From positions 124,001 through 188,000 of the forward strand of contig NZ_JABWCV010000004.1 of assembly GCF_013371085.1 (NCBI RefSeq): a DNA stretch of 64,000 nt, in the 5' to 3' direction. This DNA is from Vreelandella maris (lineage in GTDB: Bacteria > Pseudomonadota > Gammaproteobacteria > Pseudomonadales > Halomonadaceae). The notes under the pieces are model-generated. The model searched no databases, was not told the origin of the DNA, and worked only from the letters and a program-made list of their open reading frames with translations. The translations under genes and the position numbers were made by a program. Below are positions 9,778 to 16,914 of the stretch, piece after piece. How positions within the stretch are numbered: the stretch's first letter is position 1; each line of letters starts with the position of its first letter.

Positions 9778-10251
9778 ATGCGAATACGACGCTTTGCTCA
9801 GTTGGACAGCGTATGGCCAGCGGGTCTTGGACGCCGCCTGGGTGCCATGCTTTATGACGGCTTTCTGGTCACCGCCATCTGGATCGCGGTGACCGTCGCG
9901 CACATGGTTTTTTTCCGCTATGTGCTTGGCCAGCAGCCAGAAGAGATTGGCACCACGGCTGGTGATATCTGGAGCCTGCGTCTCTTGCTGCTGTTTTTTG
10001 TCACGCTGTTTTTCGTTTTTTCCTGGTCGCGCGGGGGAATGACCTTGGGCATGCAGGCGTGGCGGTTGCGGGTGCAAACACTGGATGGCTATTCGCTGAA
10101 TTTGAGGCAATGCCTCATTCGCTGCGCAGTGGCGTGGCTCTCACTGCTGGCCTTTGGTTTGGGCTACTTGTGGGTACTGTTCGATAAACAGCGGCGCAGT
10201 TGGCCGGATATTGCTTCCAACACGCAAACGGTGGTGCTGCCGAAAAAATAA
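9778..10251 (+). CDS. RDD family membrane protein
   Basis: A 157-residue small membrane protein of the RDD family. The N-terminal segment PAGLGRRLGAMLYDGFLVTA holds the characteristic Arg/Asp pattern at the start of TM1. A second hydrophobic segment lies near residue 65-80 and a third at about 120-135, with a DKQRRSWPDIASNTQTVVLPKK tail. The molecular role is not established for most members; some are linked to ion or osmotic stress. It follows lptG by 68 bp. An A/G-rich site (AAGAGAGA) precedes the ATG. Confidence 0.85.
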   Translation: MRIRRFAQLDSVWPAGLGRRLGAMLYDGFLVTAIWIAVTVAHMVFFRYVLGQQPEEIGTTAGDIWSLRLLLLFFVTLFFVFSWSRGGMTLGMQAWRLRVQTLDGYSLNLRQCLIRCAVAWLSLLAFGLGYLWVLFDKQRRSWPDIASNTQTVVLPKK

Positions 10252-10358
10252 TTTCAACTGGCATCGGCAAAAAGTGCTTTTACACCAGCCCGTTATCTTG
10301 CTGTTCCTGCTTATTAAGACGAATGGATATCAAAAAGTATCCATTTCCACTTGATAAG

Positions 10359-10377
10359 ATGTATGCGAATCATTTAC
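10359..10377 (+). promoter_or_regulatory. Fur-box-like operator upstream of bfd
   Basis: ATGTATGCGAATCATTTAC aligns to the 19-bp Fur consensus with about 11 matches, including an uninterrupted AATCATT core. It lies about 30 bp before the ferredoxin start, so it would overlap the promoter or transcript start. Iron repression of bfd by Fur is known in several proteobacteria. An 8-bp inverted repeat lies just upstream (AATGGATA 10322-10329, TATCCATT 10338-10345) and may end the RDD transcript. Confidence 0.5.
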
Positions 10378-10408
10378 ATTCATCTCATGACTTTTATGAG
10401 GTGTCGCC

Positions 10409-10615
10409 ATGTACGTTTGTGTGTGCAAGGGAGTAACCGACCATCAGATTCGCCAGCACGTTAGCGACGGAGCTCGCAGCTGGCGAGAAGTACGCGAGGC
10501 AACCGGCTGCGCAACGCAGTGTGGTAAGTGCGCGTGCTATGCCAAATCTATTACCCGCGACGCCGTACAAGAAGCGCGTCAAGAAGCCGATATGGGCCTT
10601 GCTTACGCCGTGTGA
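10409..10615 (+). CDS. bfd: Bacterioferritin-associated ferredoxin
   Basis: A 68-residue [2Fe-2S] protein. The BFD ligand pattern is present: C4 and C6 (VCVCKG), then C38 and C41 (TQCGKC), with further cysteines at 34 and 43. Bfd docks on bacterioferritin at the heme and passes electrons that release stored iron. It lies two hundred bases before bfr on the same strand, behind a Fur-box-like site. The start is the ATG at 10409, with TGAGG about seven bases upstream. Confidence 0.93.
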   Translation: MYVCVCKGVTDHQIRQHVSDGARSWREVREATGCATQCGKCACYAKSITRDAVQEARQEADMGLAYAV

Positions 10616-10662
10616 CGCGAATCACTATTGTTAGGGTTATCTTTAGCAAATATATGATTTGC

Positions 10663-10730
10663 TTGAACTTTTAAATACCTTATCTATACTCTCAGGAAAG
10701 CTGGGAGTATAGCTATGTACGTCTATACTC
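10663..10730 (+). promoter_or_regulatory. Candidate bfr promoter with overlapping dyad
   Basis: TTGAAC (10663-10668) and TATACT (10685-10690) are 16 bp apart and form a good sigma-70 match upstream of bfr. The -10 lies in a 10-bp inverted repeat (CTATACTCTC 10684-10693, GGGAGTATAG 10703-10712, one wobble). The left arm recurs as CTATACTC at 10723-10730. This layout suggests an operator acting at the promoter. The repeat does not look like a Fur box, so the regulator is unknown. Confidence 0.45.
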
Positions 10731-10806
10731 TTCTTAAAACGTAACTGCTTGATCGCATTATCTAAACCAGATTAAACATCAGCATTACAGTAGAAAAGGT
10801 GACGTT

Positions 10807-11289
10807 ATGAAAGGCGATACTAAAGTTCTTGAGCATCTCAATAAGGCACTAGGCAACGAATTGGTTGCGATCAATCAGTATTTTTTGCATGCCAAAATGT
10901 ATAAAGACTGGGGCCTAAAAGCACTGGCCAAGTGGGAATACGATGAGTCCATCGAAGAGATGCAGCACGCTGACAAGATCATCGAGCGCATTCTGTTTCT
11001 AGAGGGCATCCCCAACCTGCAAGACCTTGGCAAGCTGCACATCGGCGAAAACGTCAAAGAGATGCTCGAAAGCGATCTGAAAATTGAGCACGATGGCCGC
11101 AACGATTACATCGAAGCCATCACCTACTGCGAGAGCGTTAAAGATTACGTTACCCGCGACATGCTCCGCGATCTGCTCGCCGACGAAGAGGGCCATATTG
11201 ACCACATCGAAACTGAGCTGAAGCTAATCGAACAGGTTGGTATTCAGAACTACCTGCAGCGCCAAATGCAGATGGCTGGCGAAGAGTAA
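10807..11289 (+). CDS. bfr: Bacterioferritin
   Basis: A 160-residue four-helix-bundle subunit of the heme-containing 24-mer that oxidises Fe2+ and stores it as a mineral. All ferroxidase ligands fall at the canonical positions: E18, E51, H54, E94, E127 and H130. M52, the heme axial ligand, is present, marking this as a heme-binding Bfr rather than a plain ferritin. It lies downstream of bfd, its electron donor, but has its own upstream promoter candidate. A strong hairpin follows 57 bp after the stop. Confidence 0.97.
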   Translation: MKGDTKVLEHLNKALGNELVAINQYFLHAKMYKDWGLKALAKWEYDESIEEMQHADKIIERILFLEGIPNLQDLGKLHIGENVKEMLESDLKIEHDGRNDYIEAITYCESVKDYVTRDMLRDLLADEEGHIDHIETELKLIEQVGIQNYLQRQMQMAGEE

Positions 11290-11346
11290 TCTCTCTAGCC
11301 AAGTCTGTTTGGTTGGCTTTTTAGTTCAGCTAAACGTGCAGAATAG

Positions 11347-11376
11347 AAAACGGGCAGCCACTTGGCTGCCCGTTTT
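11347..11376 (+). terminator. Intrinsic terminator after bfr
   Basis: AAAACGGGCAGCC pairs with GGCTGCCCGTTTT across a 4-base loop: a long GC-rich stem flanked by A and T runs, so it can work in both directions. Two further near-identical copies occur in the window at 33026-33055 and 34691-34720. Confidence 0.85.
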
Positions 11377-11436
11377 GCGTTGTGCAATAGGCATGACACT
11401 GATGCCAGCTTTGAATGACTATGGCGTGGTGCTGAG

Positions 11437-11575
11437 GAGAGTTTTGAGAGGTTTTAGAGACTGACAAAGCAGGGTTTTGCCATGTCAGGATCGCGTAATT
11501 AGTTTTTCCAATGATTACTCAGGCTGTTCGGCTTAAATTTCTAGTGCGCTCATGAATGAAATAAAACTTGCGTTG
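11437..11575 (+). repeat. Direct repeat copy A (diverged duplicate of operon leader)
   Basis: About 139 bp aligning by eye with 12124-12264, the DNA that leads into the first prepilin gene. Shared landmarks in the same order are GAGAGTTTTG, TAGAGACTGACA, TCAGGCTG, CTCATGAATG and AATAA-AC followed by TGCGT. At the end, where copy B has the prepilin ATG, copy A reads TTGCGTTGA and is closed. The stretch 11290-11690 holds only the bfr terminator, this repeat and the short ORF at 11634. Confidence 0.75.
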
Positions 11576-11633
11576 ATAGTATTTGGCCTTAAGACAAATA
11601 CTTATGCGTACATGGCAAAACGCCTAGGAGGAA

Positions 11634-11681
11634 ATGCTGTTTTGCTACGCGGTAATCTCTGATAACCCCAATAACAGATAA
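11634..11681 (+). CDS. Short leader-like ORF, 15 residues
   Basis: MLFCYAVISDNPNNR, ending in TAA. It is preceded by AGGAGGA about two bases short of ideal spacing from the ATG, the best ribosome-binding site in this stretch. It is in the same frame as the next gene at 11691 with one stop between them, so it is either a real leader peptide coupled to that gene or the original 5' end of the gene cut by a nonsense mutation. No known leader family is recognised. Confidence 0.4.
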   Translation: MLFCYAVISDNPNNR

Positions 11682-11690
11682 GTATATGAG

Positions 11691-12083
11691 ATGAGACCAG
11701 AACAGCAGCGTATATATCAAGCAATCCGCCAACTTTGTCGGGAGCATGTTCAGGACTGTCAATCGGCTGCGAGTCGGCATCGGCGCGCGGGCCGTTCCGA
11801 GATAGAAATTGCTCGCCACCACCGTACCATTACTAAACGGTATCTGATCAAAATGGCTGTCTATCAGCAGTACTGTGATCATGCGTTCGGCAATTGGCTG
11901 CCCGCTAAGTCACAGGACAAGGGGTTAGGTACCCACCAATACGAAGAACGCTTGTGTCGCATTTGTCTGAAGATGGAGGCTCGTCCCAATGACCTTGCCG
12001 CTAGCGCAAATGACGGCTGTTACGCCTTAAGTATTAAGAAAATGGTTGTCCGTGATTTACTCAAGCGGTCATATCGCTGGTAG
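11691..12083 (+). CDS. Hypothetical protein between the two repeat copies
   Basis: A 130-residue basic protein that I do not recognise. It is rich in Arg/Lys/His in its first half (ASRHRRAGRSEIEIARHHR) and has a Cys pair (RLCRICLK), which leaves open nucleic-acid or metal binding. The ATG at 11691 has no clear ribosome-binding site; the strong one upstream belongs to the short in-frame ORF at 11634-11681. It sits between two diverged copies of a roughly 140-bp sequence, the second of which leads into the pilus operon. It could be a co-regulated accessory gene or a relic of the duplication. The 97-residue ORF on the other strand is a shadow. Confidence 0.45.
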   Translation: MRPEQQRIYQAIRQLCREHVQDCQSAASRHRRAGRSEIEIARHHRTITKRYLIKMAVYQQYCDHAFGNWLPAKSQDKGLGTHQYEERLCRICLKMEARPNDLAASANDGCYALSIKKMVVRDLLKRSYRW

Positions 12084-12123
12084 ATCAGCATGAAATGCGC
12101 CCCTCATAAGCATGATAATAAAT

Positions 12124-12264
12124 GAGAGTTTTGCGAGGTTTAGAGACTGACACGCCTCCCTTTCGCTATGCCAGTATCGTGTGAATTGTTCCGATTTCGC
12201 GATTATTCAGGCTGCTTAGCTCGATATCTAAAACACTCATGAATGGAATAACACATGCGTGCAT
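12124..12264 (+). repeat. Direct repeat copy B, leader of the pilus operon
   Basis: A diverged duplicate of 11437-11575. It ends a few bases inside the first prepilin gene, so the promoter and 5' untranslated region of the operon most likely lie within it. I could not place a convincing -35/-10 pair. The blocks kept between both copies (TAGAGACTGACA, TCAGGCTG, CTCATGAATG) are the best candidates for regulatory sequence. Confidence 0.75.
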
Positions 12265-13055
12265 TCACACATGCCTCACCGAACCGCCAGCAGGGTTTTA
12301 CCCTGGTGGAAGTCTCACTCGTCCTGGTTGTGATCGGACTAATCCTCGGGGCTGTCTCGATTGGTAAGGATGTTCAGCGAAACGCTGAATACACCAAGAT
12401 TAAACAGAAGTTTGTTGACCAATGGGCCAGTGCCTATAACTCCCATTATCTGCGCGCTGGTGTTGTGATTGGCGATAGCCAAACGCAGCCGCGACTGATG
12501 GTTAATGGTGCGACCTACAATACTGCTGTTGCCGACGGCCTCATTTCTGGGCAAGACATGACCGACGCAGATGAGCCCAAAGCCATTTGTGAAGGTGGTC
12601 AAGCGCCGAACATGACGCGTGATGAAGATCTCATTCTGCACCGTGAGATGGATCGTCACGGCGTGCGTATGCCACCAGGCCGTGCTGAAGGGTTTGAAGA
12701 CCGCTATGCCTATCTGGATACCAATGGCAACCCTCAAGAACTTCAGGTGTGCTTCCAGTGGAATAAACCCGGCACCGCTGCCAGTTCTGGCAACGTGATG
12801 GTGATTTCCGGGCTTACTCCGGATTTAGCGCGGGCACTGGATCAAATGATTGATGGCAAGGCTGATTCACGTGAGGGGCTCTTCCGTAAATATGATATCG
12901 AAGAAGACGGCACTGAAGGAGCGCCTGGTATTGAGTGGGCTGCCAACAACTCCCAAGCCTACGATGCAGATGAAGGCTCTGATGATGATACCAGTGTGAA
13001 CTTGGATGAAGACCAAGTCATCACGGTAGTCGCCACCTATAAGATGAATCAGTGA
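12255..13055 (+). CDS. Prepilin-like protein, family 2 (first gene of pilus operon)
   Basis: A 266-residue type IV prepilin-like protein. The leader MRAFTHASPNRQQG ends in Gly-14, followed by FTLVEVSLVLVVIGLILG with the conserved Glu at +5, so cleavage and N-methylation by a PilD-type peptidase are expected. The body shows motifs shared with two other genes here: GDSQTQP-MVNG, MPPGRAEG-EDRYAYLDTNGNP, GLTPDLARALDQMIDGKAD, and a C-terminal strand ending near MNQ. The acidic tail (DADEGSDDDTSVNLDED) is specific to this copy. As the first gene after a conserved leader it may be a major subunit, but that is inference. Confidence 0.85.
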   Translation: MRAFTHASPNRQQGFTLVEVSLVLVVIGLILGAVSIGKDVQRNAEYTKIKQKFVDQWASAYNSHYLRAGVVIGDSQTQPRLMVNGATYNTAVADGLISGQDMTDADEPKAICEGGQAPNMTRDEDLILHREMDRHGVRMPPGRAEGFEDRYAYLDTNGNPQELQVCFQWNKPGTAASSGNVMVISGLTPDLARALDQMIDGKADSREGLFRKYDIEEDGTEGAPGIEWAANNSQAYDADEGSDDDTSVNLDEDQVITVVATYKMNQ

Positions 13056-13069
13056 GTCGGGGGGTGGCG

Positions 13070-13900
13070 ATGAGGTCGGCAGGGGGAAGTTCCGTGGGGG
13101 CTCGCCAGCGCGGGTTCAGCCTGATGGAAATCGTTGTGGTGATGGCGGTTATCGGTCTTATGCTGGGTGGGGTGAGCATTGGTCGTGATGTTCTCCGTGA
13201 GGCGGAATACAACCGTATCCAGAATAAGTTTTTAATGCCGTGGAAGCAGAACTACGACCTTTACTATCAGCGTACTGGCGTTGTGCTTGGCGATAACCAA
13301 GTGGCGCCGACGTTGATGGTAAACGGCTACGAGGCGGAGTTTGACCACATGGGCAGTGGGGTGGCGGGCATTCCAGCCAACTACCGTAACACGGGCCGCC
13401 GGTTGTGCCACGGTGCTGGGTATCCCGCCAATACCGTTGGCGGCGGTGACCGGCCGTTGTCTGACCTGGATTTGCATCAGCTGTTTGATCGCGTCGGTAT
13501 TCGAATGCCGCCGGGGCGGGCTGAAGGGTCGGAGGACCGCTACGCCTATACAGACACCAATGGTAATCCTGCAGAGCTGCAAATCTGCTTTCAGTGGAAC
13601 CCGGAAGGGACAATCAGTGGCGCGGGCAACGTGATGGTGATCCGTGGGCTAACCCCTGATCTGGCCCGCAAGCTGGACCATATGGTGGATGGTAAGCCTG
13701 ATGCCTACGAAGGCCGTTTCCGCCAGCAGAACGCAAATACCAATGTGTTAGAGCGTAGCCGCCATATTCCAGGCTATGAGTGGGAAGCCAATAACAGTTA
13801 CACCAACGCAGACCCAAACCCTAGTGCCTTTGGTGAAGGGGCGTCCAGTGGAGAAGAGCGCGTCATGTTGGTTACCGCACACTGGGTCATGGATCAATGA
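13070..13900 (+). CDS. Prepilin-like protein, family 2 (tandem paralogue)
   Basis: About 276 residues from the ATG at 13070, chosen because GGGGGTGG precedes it; a GTG at 13052 overlapping the previous stop is the alternative. The leader MRSAGGSSVGARQRG is cleaved before FSLMEIVVVMAVIGLMLGG, with Glu at +5. The body is clearly paralogous to the preceding gene: GVVLGDNQ, LMVNG, GIRMPPGRAEG, EDRYAYTDTNGNP, CFQW, GLTPDLARKLDHMVDGKPD, and the end strand WVMDQ. The stop overlaps the start of the next gene (ATGA). Likely a pilin or pseudopilin made by tandem duplication. Confidence 0.85.
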   Translation: MRSAGGSSVGARQRGFSLMEIVVVMAVIGLMLGGVSIGRDVLREAEYNRIQNKFLMPWKQNYDLYYQRTGVVLGDNQVAPTLMVNGYEAEFDHMGSGVAGIPANYRNTGRRLCHGAGYPANTVGGGDRPLSDLDLHQLFDRVGIRMPPGRAEGSEDRYAYTDTNGNPAELQICFQWNPEGTISGAGNVMVIRGLTPDLARKLDHMVDGKPDAYEGRFRQQNANTNVLERSRHIPGYEWEANNSYTNADPNPSAFGEGASSGEERVMLVTAHWVMDQ

Positions 13901-14409
13901 TGGTGTCACTGCTTTCTGAGGGGGGTAAGGCCGCTCGGGGTTATGTATGTATTGGGGTGCTTCTGGTGGGTAGCCTTGCATTGCCCTATTTAGTGAAAAC
14001 GGCATTTAGCTATAAAGCGGCGGCAGACGTGGCACAGCGGCAGTTGGCAGATAACCAGCGTCAGGTAGACCAGGAAGCGGGCGCGCGGGCGCAGCTGGTG
14101 CGCTGGCAAGCAGTGCGCGACCAGTGGGGAACGCTGGCAGAGCGTGCCGATGGGCTTGGCTGGCGGACGTCTTTGTGGGATGTACGGTCGATTGAAGTAG
14201 ACAACAAGCGTTTCTCGCGGCGTGAAGCCGACACATTGATGAGTAGCCTTGAGTCCAGCTCCGATAGCTTCATGCTGCCCAAGTCATTCTCAATAAAACT
14301 GGTAAGCGATAGCAGCGGTTCGCTGTATATCGACTCACCGGCTCAGGATCAGGCAGGCTCGATCCAGCTATCCCTCTCCGGTGATTATTACTCGCGGAGA
14401 GTGCAATGA
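13897..14409 (+). CDS. PilO/GspM-like inner-membrane assembly protein
   Basis: A 170-residue bitopic protein with a short cytoplasmic start, one TM helix (about 16-36), a coiled-coil stretch (AAADVAQRQLADNQRQVDQ) and a small periplasmic domain. This architecture and its place next to the PilM/PilN-type gene match PilO, MshJ or GspM, which scaffold the platform between the cytoplasmic ATPase and the secretin. Sequence similarity is too weak by eye to choose between them. It overlaps both neighbours by four bases. Confidence 0.6.
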   Translation: MMVSLLSEGGKAARGYVCIGVLLVGSLALPYLVKTAFSYKAAADVAQRQLADNQRQVDQEAGARAQLVRWQAVRDQWGTLAERADGLGWRTSLWDVRSIEVDNKRFSRREADTLMSSLESSSDSFMLPKSFSIKLVSDSSGSLYIDSPAQDQAGSIQLSLSGDYYSRRVQ

Positions 14410-15665
14410 CCCATCTGCAGTGCCTGTTGGATATGTCGGGGCAGGTGTGGCAAACACACACCGATACGCTGCTAGCGCCGGAGCAGTTTGATGCGCTGCC
14501 CGGCCCAACAGTGGTCATTACCGATTACCAGGCAGCGCCGTTCGGCGTCGAGGCGTTGCCTGCCCATCATCAAAACCTGGCGCCGCTGTTGGAAAAACGA
14601 CTGCGCGATGCCGGGGATATCGACAGTTTGGCGCGGGTGATTATCCATACCCGCGAGCGGCAGAGAGACCTAGCCCAGGTGTGCTACACCGCTGTGCCGG
14701 TGGCGGTAGCTATGCGTTACCGGCGCTGGGCCAAACAGCAGAGTGACCATGTACTGCTGTTCCCGCTGCTTGAAGCACTGCTTACATTGGCGCAACGGCA
14801 GGGTCTTGAGAGTGGCCTTTTGGCATTTGTCCATGACGATAGTGTGGATGTGCTGATGCTGCAGGACGGCCAGGCCATGCAGGCCTCCCGCCAGCGTCTT
14901 TATATGCGCGGAGCGGACGACTATATCCGTATCGCTGCGTATATCACCTCATTATTGGACCGTTACGCTGATGCTGGCCGACAACGCGGTTGCTTGCTGG
15001 TTGAGCGCCGCACGGACGAAAGCCAGCCGCTAATTGATGCGCTAACGGTGCGTGGTATTCCGGTCACTGAGCCGGTGTTGCCAGCCACCCAGCTGTTTGA
15101 GGGCCTGCGCTTAAAACGGGCCGATATCGATGGCATTAGCCGTTTGCACTACCTCTTTCAACAGGCATTGCCCTGGGTGGCGGTGGGCATGGTCGCGCTA
15201 TGCCTGTCTAGCGCGTTCGGGGCCTTGTACTGGCGGCACGAGGCAGGCGCTCTTGAGGCTGAGCTGTACCAAGCGCAGACCCAGAGCGTTGGCAGCACCA
15301 TTACCGAGATGGGGAGCGCGCTGCGCAGTGCCGATGAGCTGGTGCTTTCCCAACGTGAACGCGCCGACTTTGTACGCCTTGCTGAGCGTGTTCGCCAAAC
15401 GCCTGATCCAGCCAGCCTGATTCGGCATTTACGCGAGGCGGTTCCGGCCAGTATTGAGTTGGTTGAGGCGGGCATTGTATCGGATGACACCGGCGTGCTG
15501 ATCATCGTTGCGGGCCGCAGTGCCAGTGTGGCTGCGCCCTTCGCGGCAGAAGAGCAGTTCGTGATGGCGCTGAAGCGCCTTGGCTATGAAGTGGTGCGGC
15601 GTGAAATTACCAGCGGCCTCGGTAATAGCCTGTTCCGTCTAGCGTTAACCTGGAGCGCACCATGA
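14406..15665 (+). CDS. PilM-PilN / MshI / GspL-like platform protein
   Basis: A 419-residue protein with a cytoplasmic N-terminal domain of about 250 residues, one TM helix (about 255-274, PWVAVGMVALCLSSAFGALYW), a coiled coil (HEAGALEAELYQAQTQ) and a periplasmic ferredoxin-like end. The plan is that of GspL or MshI, i.e. PilM and PilN in one chain. Such proteins hold the assembly ATPase at the membrane. The first domain is probably the actin-like fold, but I cannot identify its phosphate-binding motifs by eye. It overlaps the genes on both sides (ATGA), so it is part of one cistron series. Confidence 0.65.
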   Translation: MTHLQCLLDMSGQVWQTHTDTLLAPEQFDALPGPTVVITDYQAAPFGVEALPAHHQNLAPLLEKRLRDAGDIDSLARVIIHTRERQRDLAQVCYTAVPVAVAMRYRRWAKQQSDHVLLFPLLEALLTLAQRQGLESGLLAFVHDDSVDVLMLQDGQAMQASRQRLYMRGADDYIRIAAYITSLLDRYADAGRQRGCLLVERRTDESQPLIDALTVRGIPVTEPVLPATQLFEGLRLKRADIDGISRLHYLFQQALPWVAVGMVALCLSSAFGALYWRHEAGALEAELYQAQTQSVGSTITEMGSALRSADELVLSQRERADFVRLAERVRQTPDPASLIRHLREAVPASIELVEAGIVSDDTGVLIIVAGRSASVAAPFAAEEQFVMALKRLGYEVVRREITSGLGNSLFRLALTWSAP

Positions 15666-16228
15666 AGAAGAAATACACCGCTGCTGGGCTGCTAGCCGTT
15701 GCCTTGGTCTCCTGCACAATGGCCTACCAGTTTGCGATGGCCGAAGAGCGGGCCGCACAGGCGTGGCGCCCTAGCCAGGATTCGCAGCTTCAGAGCCTTG
15801 ATGCACGGTTGGGCGAAAAAGTGCGCGAGTTCCTGGAGTTGAACGAGCTGCTAAGCAGGCAGCTTGAGGATGTGAGGCTGCAGCAGGCAGGGCAGCAGGA
15901 TACCCCCTTGCTGACGGGCAACGCTTTTGTGCCCGAGCCACTTGCACCAGAGCCTGCTATGCCAGAGCCGGTGGAGATAACGCCGGAGGTGGTTGCGCCG
16001 CCACCCCCGCCACCAGAGCCTCCTGTCAGGCAGGCACCCTGGTGGAGCCGTTATCAGCTCAGCATGGTGGTGTACTCGGATACCTCCCGCTCCGCGGTAA
16101 TCAATGGGCGCTATGTGCGCCGTGGCGATGCGGTGGCATCCGGCGTGGTGGTTCGTGATATCAGGCCCAACCAGGTGACGTTGGCACGCGGTGGTGAAAC
16201 AGCACGCTTAACGATTGGAGCTGAATAA
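15662..16228 (+). CDS. GspB/PilP/MshK-like periplasmic protein
   Basis: A 188-residue protein with an N-terminal membrane anchor or signal segment (about 7-26), a helical stretch, a Pro/Glu-rich linker with a run of proline (about 105-125) and a small C-terminal beta domain (LSMVVYSDTSRSAVINGRYV to the end). The C-terminal pattern with an 'NGRYVRRGD' turn resembles the GspB/MshK domain that contacts the secretin periplasmic ring. The gene lies two genes before the prepilin that precedes the secretin. Start at ATG 15662, overlapping the previous stop. Confidence 0.65.
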   Translation: MKKKYTAAGLLAVALVSCTMAYQFAMAEERAAQAWRPSQDSQLQSLDARLGEKVREFLELNELLSRQLEDVRLQQAGQQDTPLLTGNAFVPEPLAPEPAMPEPVEITPEVVAPPPPPPEPPVRQAPWWSRYQLSMVVYSDTSRSAVINGRYVRRGDAVASGVVVRDIRPNQVTLARGGETARLTIGAE

Positions 16229-16914
16229 TGACGTTACGCCGCCTGTTGATATGGAGCATCGCGCTGCTTGGACTGTTGACTGCAGTGCTTTGGTGGGTTG
16301 GTCGGCAACCTGCGCCGGTAAGCCCAGCGGCACAAGTGCCCGCTGTGGTAATGCCGCCTTCTTCCTCGCCTGTAGAAGGTGGAGGTGCCTCTACGGATGT
16401 TGATGCCCTTTGGCGGCGCTATGAGGCGTTGAACGAAGCCGCTGCAACTGCCTCTGCACCTGTGGAAGGGGAGCAGGGTGGAATGAGTTCATCAGCTGAG
16501 CCCCGTTCACCGGAACAGGTGCTATCTGAGGCAGCGCAGCAGCGTCAGGCACTGCGCGAGGGCATCCGACAACGCAGTGAGGCGGTCCGGGCCGCGCGTG
16601 ATGACGCGTTGGCGCAGATTCGGGACCTTGAACCAGACGATATCGATGGGTTGATGGATGTGATTCAAGGCTTCAACCAGCAGATGCGGGAGAACGGGGT
16701 AGAGGAGCAGATCGATATCGGTGGGATACGTCAGCAGCTAGTAAGTAGCCAGAGGCTTGCTGAGGTCAGCCAGGCGATGCTGGATGAAGCGCTGAAAGGT
16801 GAGAATGCCAACCCGAAGCGGCTTCAAGAGCTAAGTCGTGAGATGAGTGCATTACAACAAGAGGTGATTGACCTTCATTCGATGCGTTCAAGTGGCGGGC
16901 AGGAGCAGCCATGA
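16228..16914 (+). CDS. Unrecognised membrane-anchored coiled-coil protein
   Basis: A 228-residue protein with one N-terminal TM helix (about 6-25), a Pro/Ser/Gly-rich linker, and a long, highly charged helical region (about 90-225; SEAAQQRQALREGIRQRSEA and later segments) likely to be coiled coil in the periplasm. I do not recognise a family. Its ATG overlaps the upstream stop (TAATG) and its stop overlaps the next ATG, so it is firmly inside the pilus operon and is probably a structural or assembly part. Confidence 0.7.
   Translation: MTLRRLLIWSIALLGLLTAVLWWVGRQPAPVSPAAQVPAVVMPPSSSPVEGGGASTDVDALWRRYEALNEAAATASAPVEGEQGGMSSSAEPRSPEQVLSEAAQQRQALREGIRQRSEAVRAARDDALAQIRDLEPDDIDGLMDVIQGFNQQMRENGVEEQIDIGGIRQQLVSSQRLAEVSQAMLDEALKGENANPKRLQELSREMSALQQEVIDLHSMRSSGGQEQP

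Noticed and set aside
11589-11882. 97-residue ORF on the minus strand opposite the orphan gene
   Set aside because: No ribosome-binding site, no recognisable motif, and it overlaps the better plus-strand frame.
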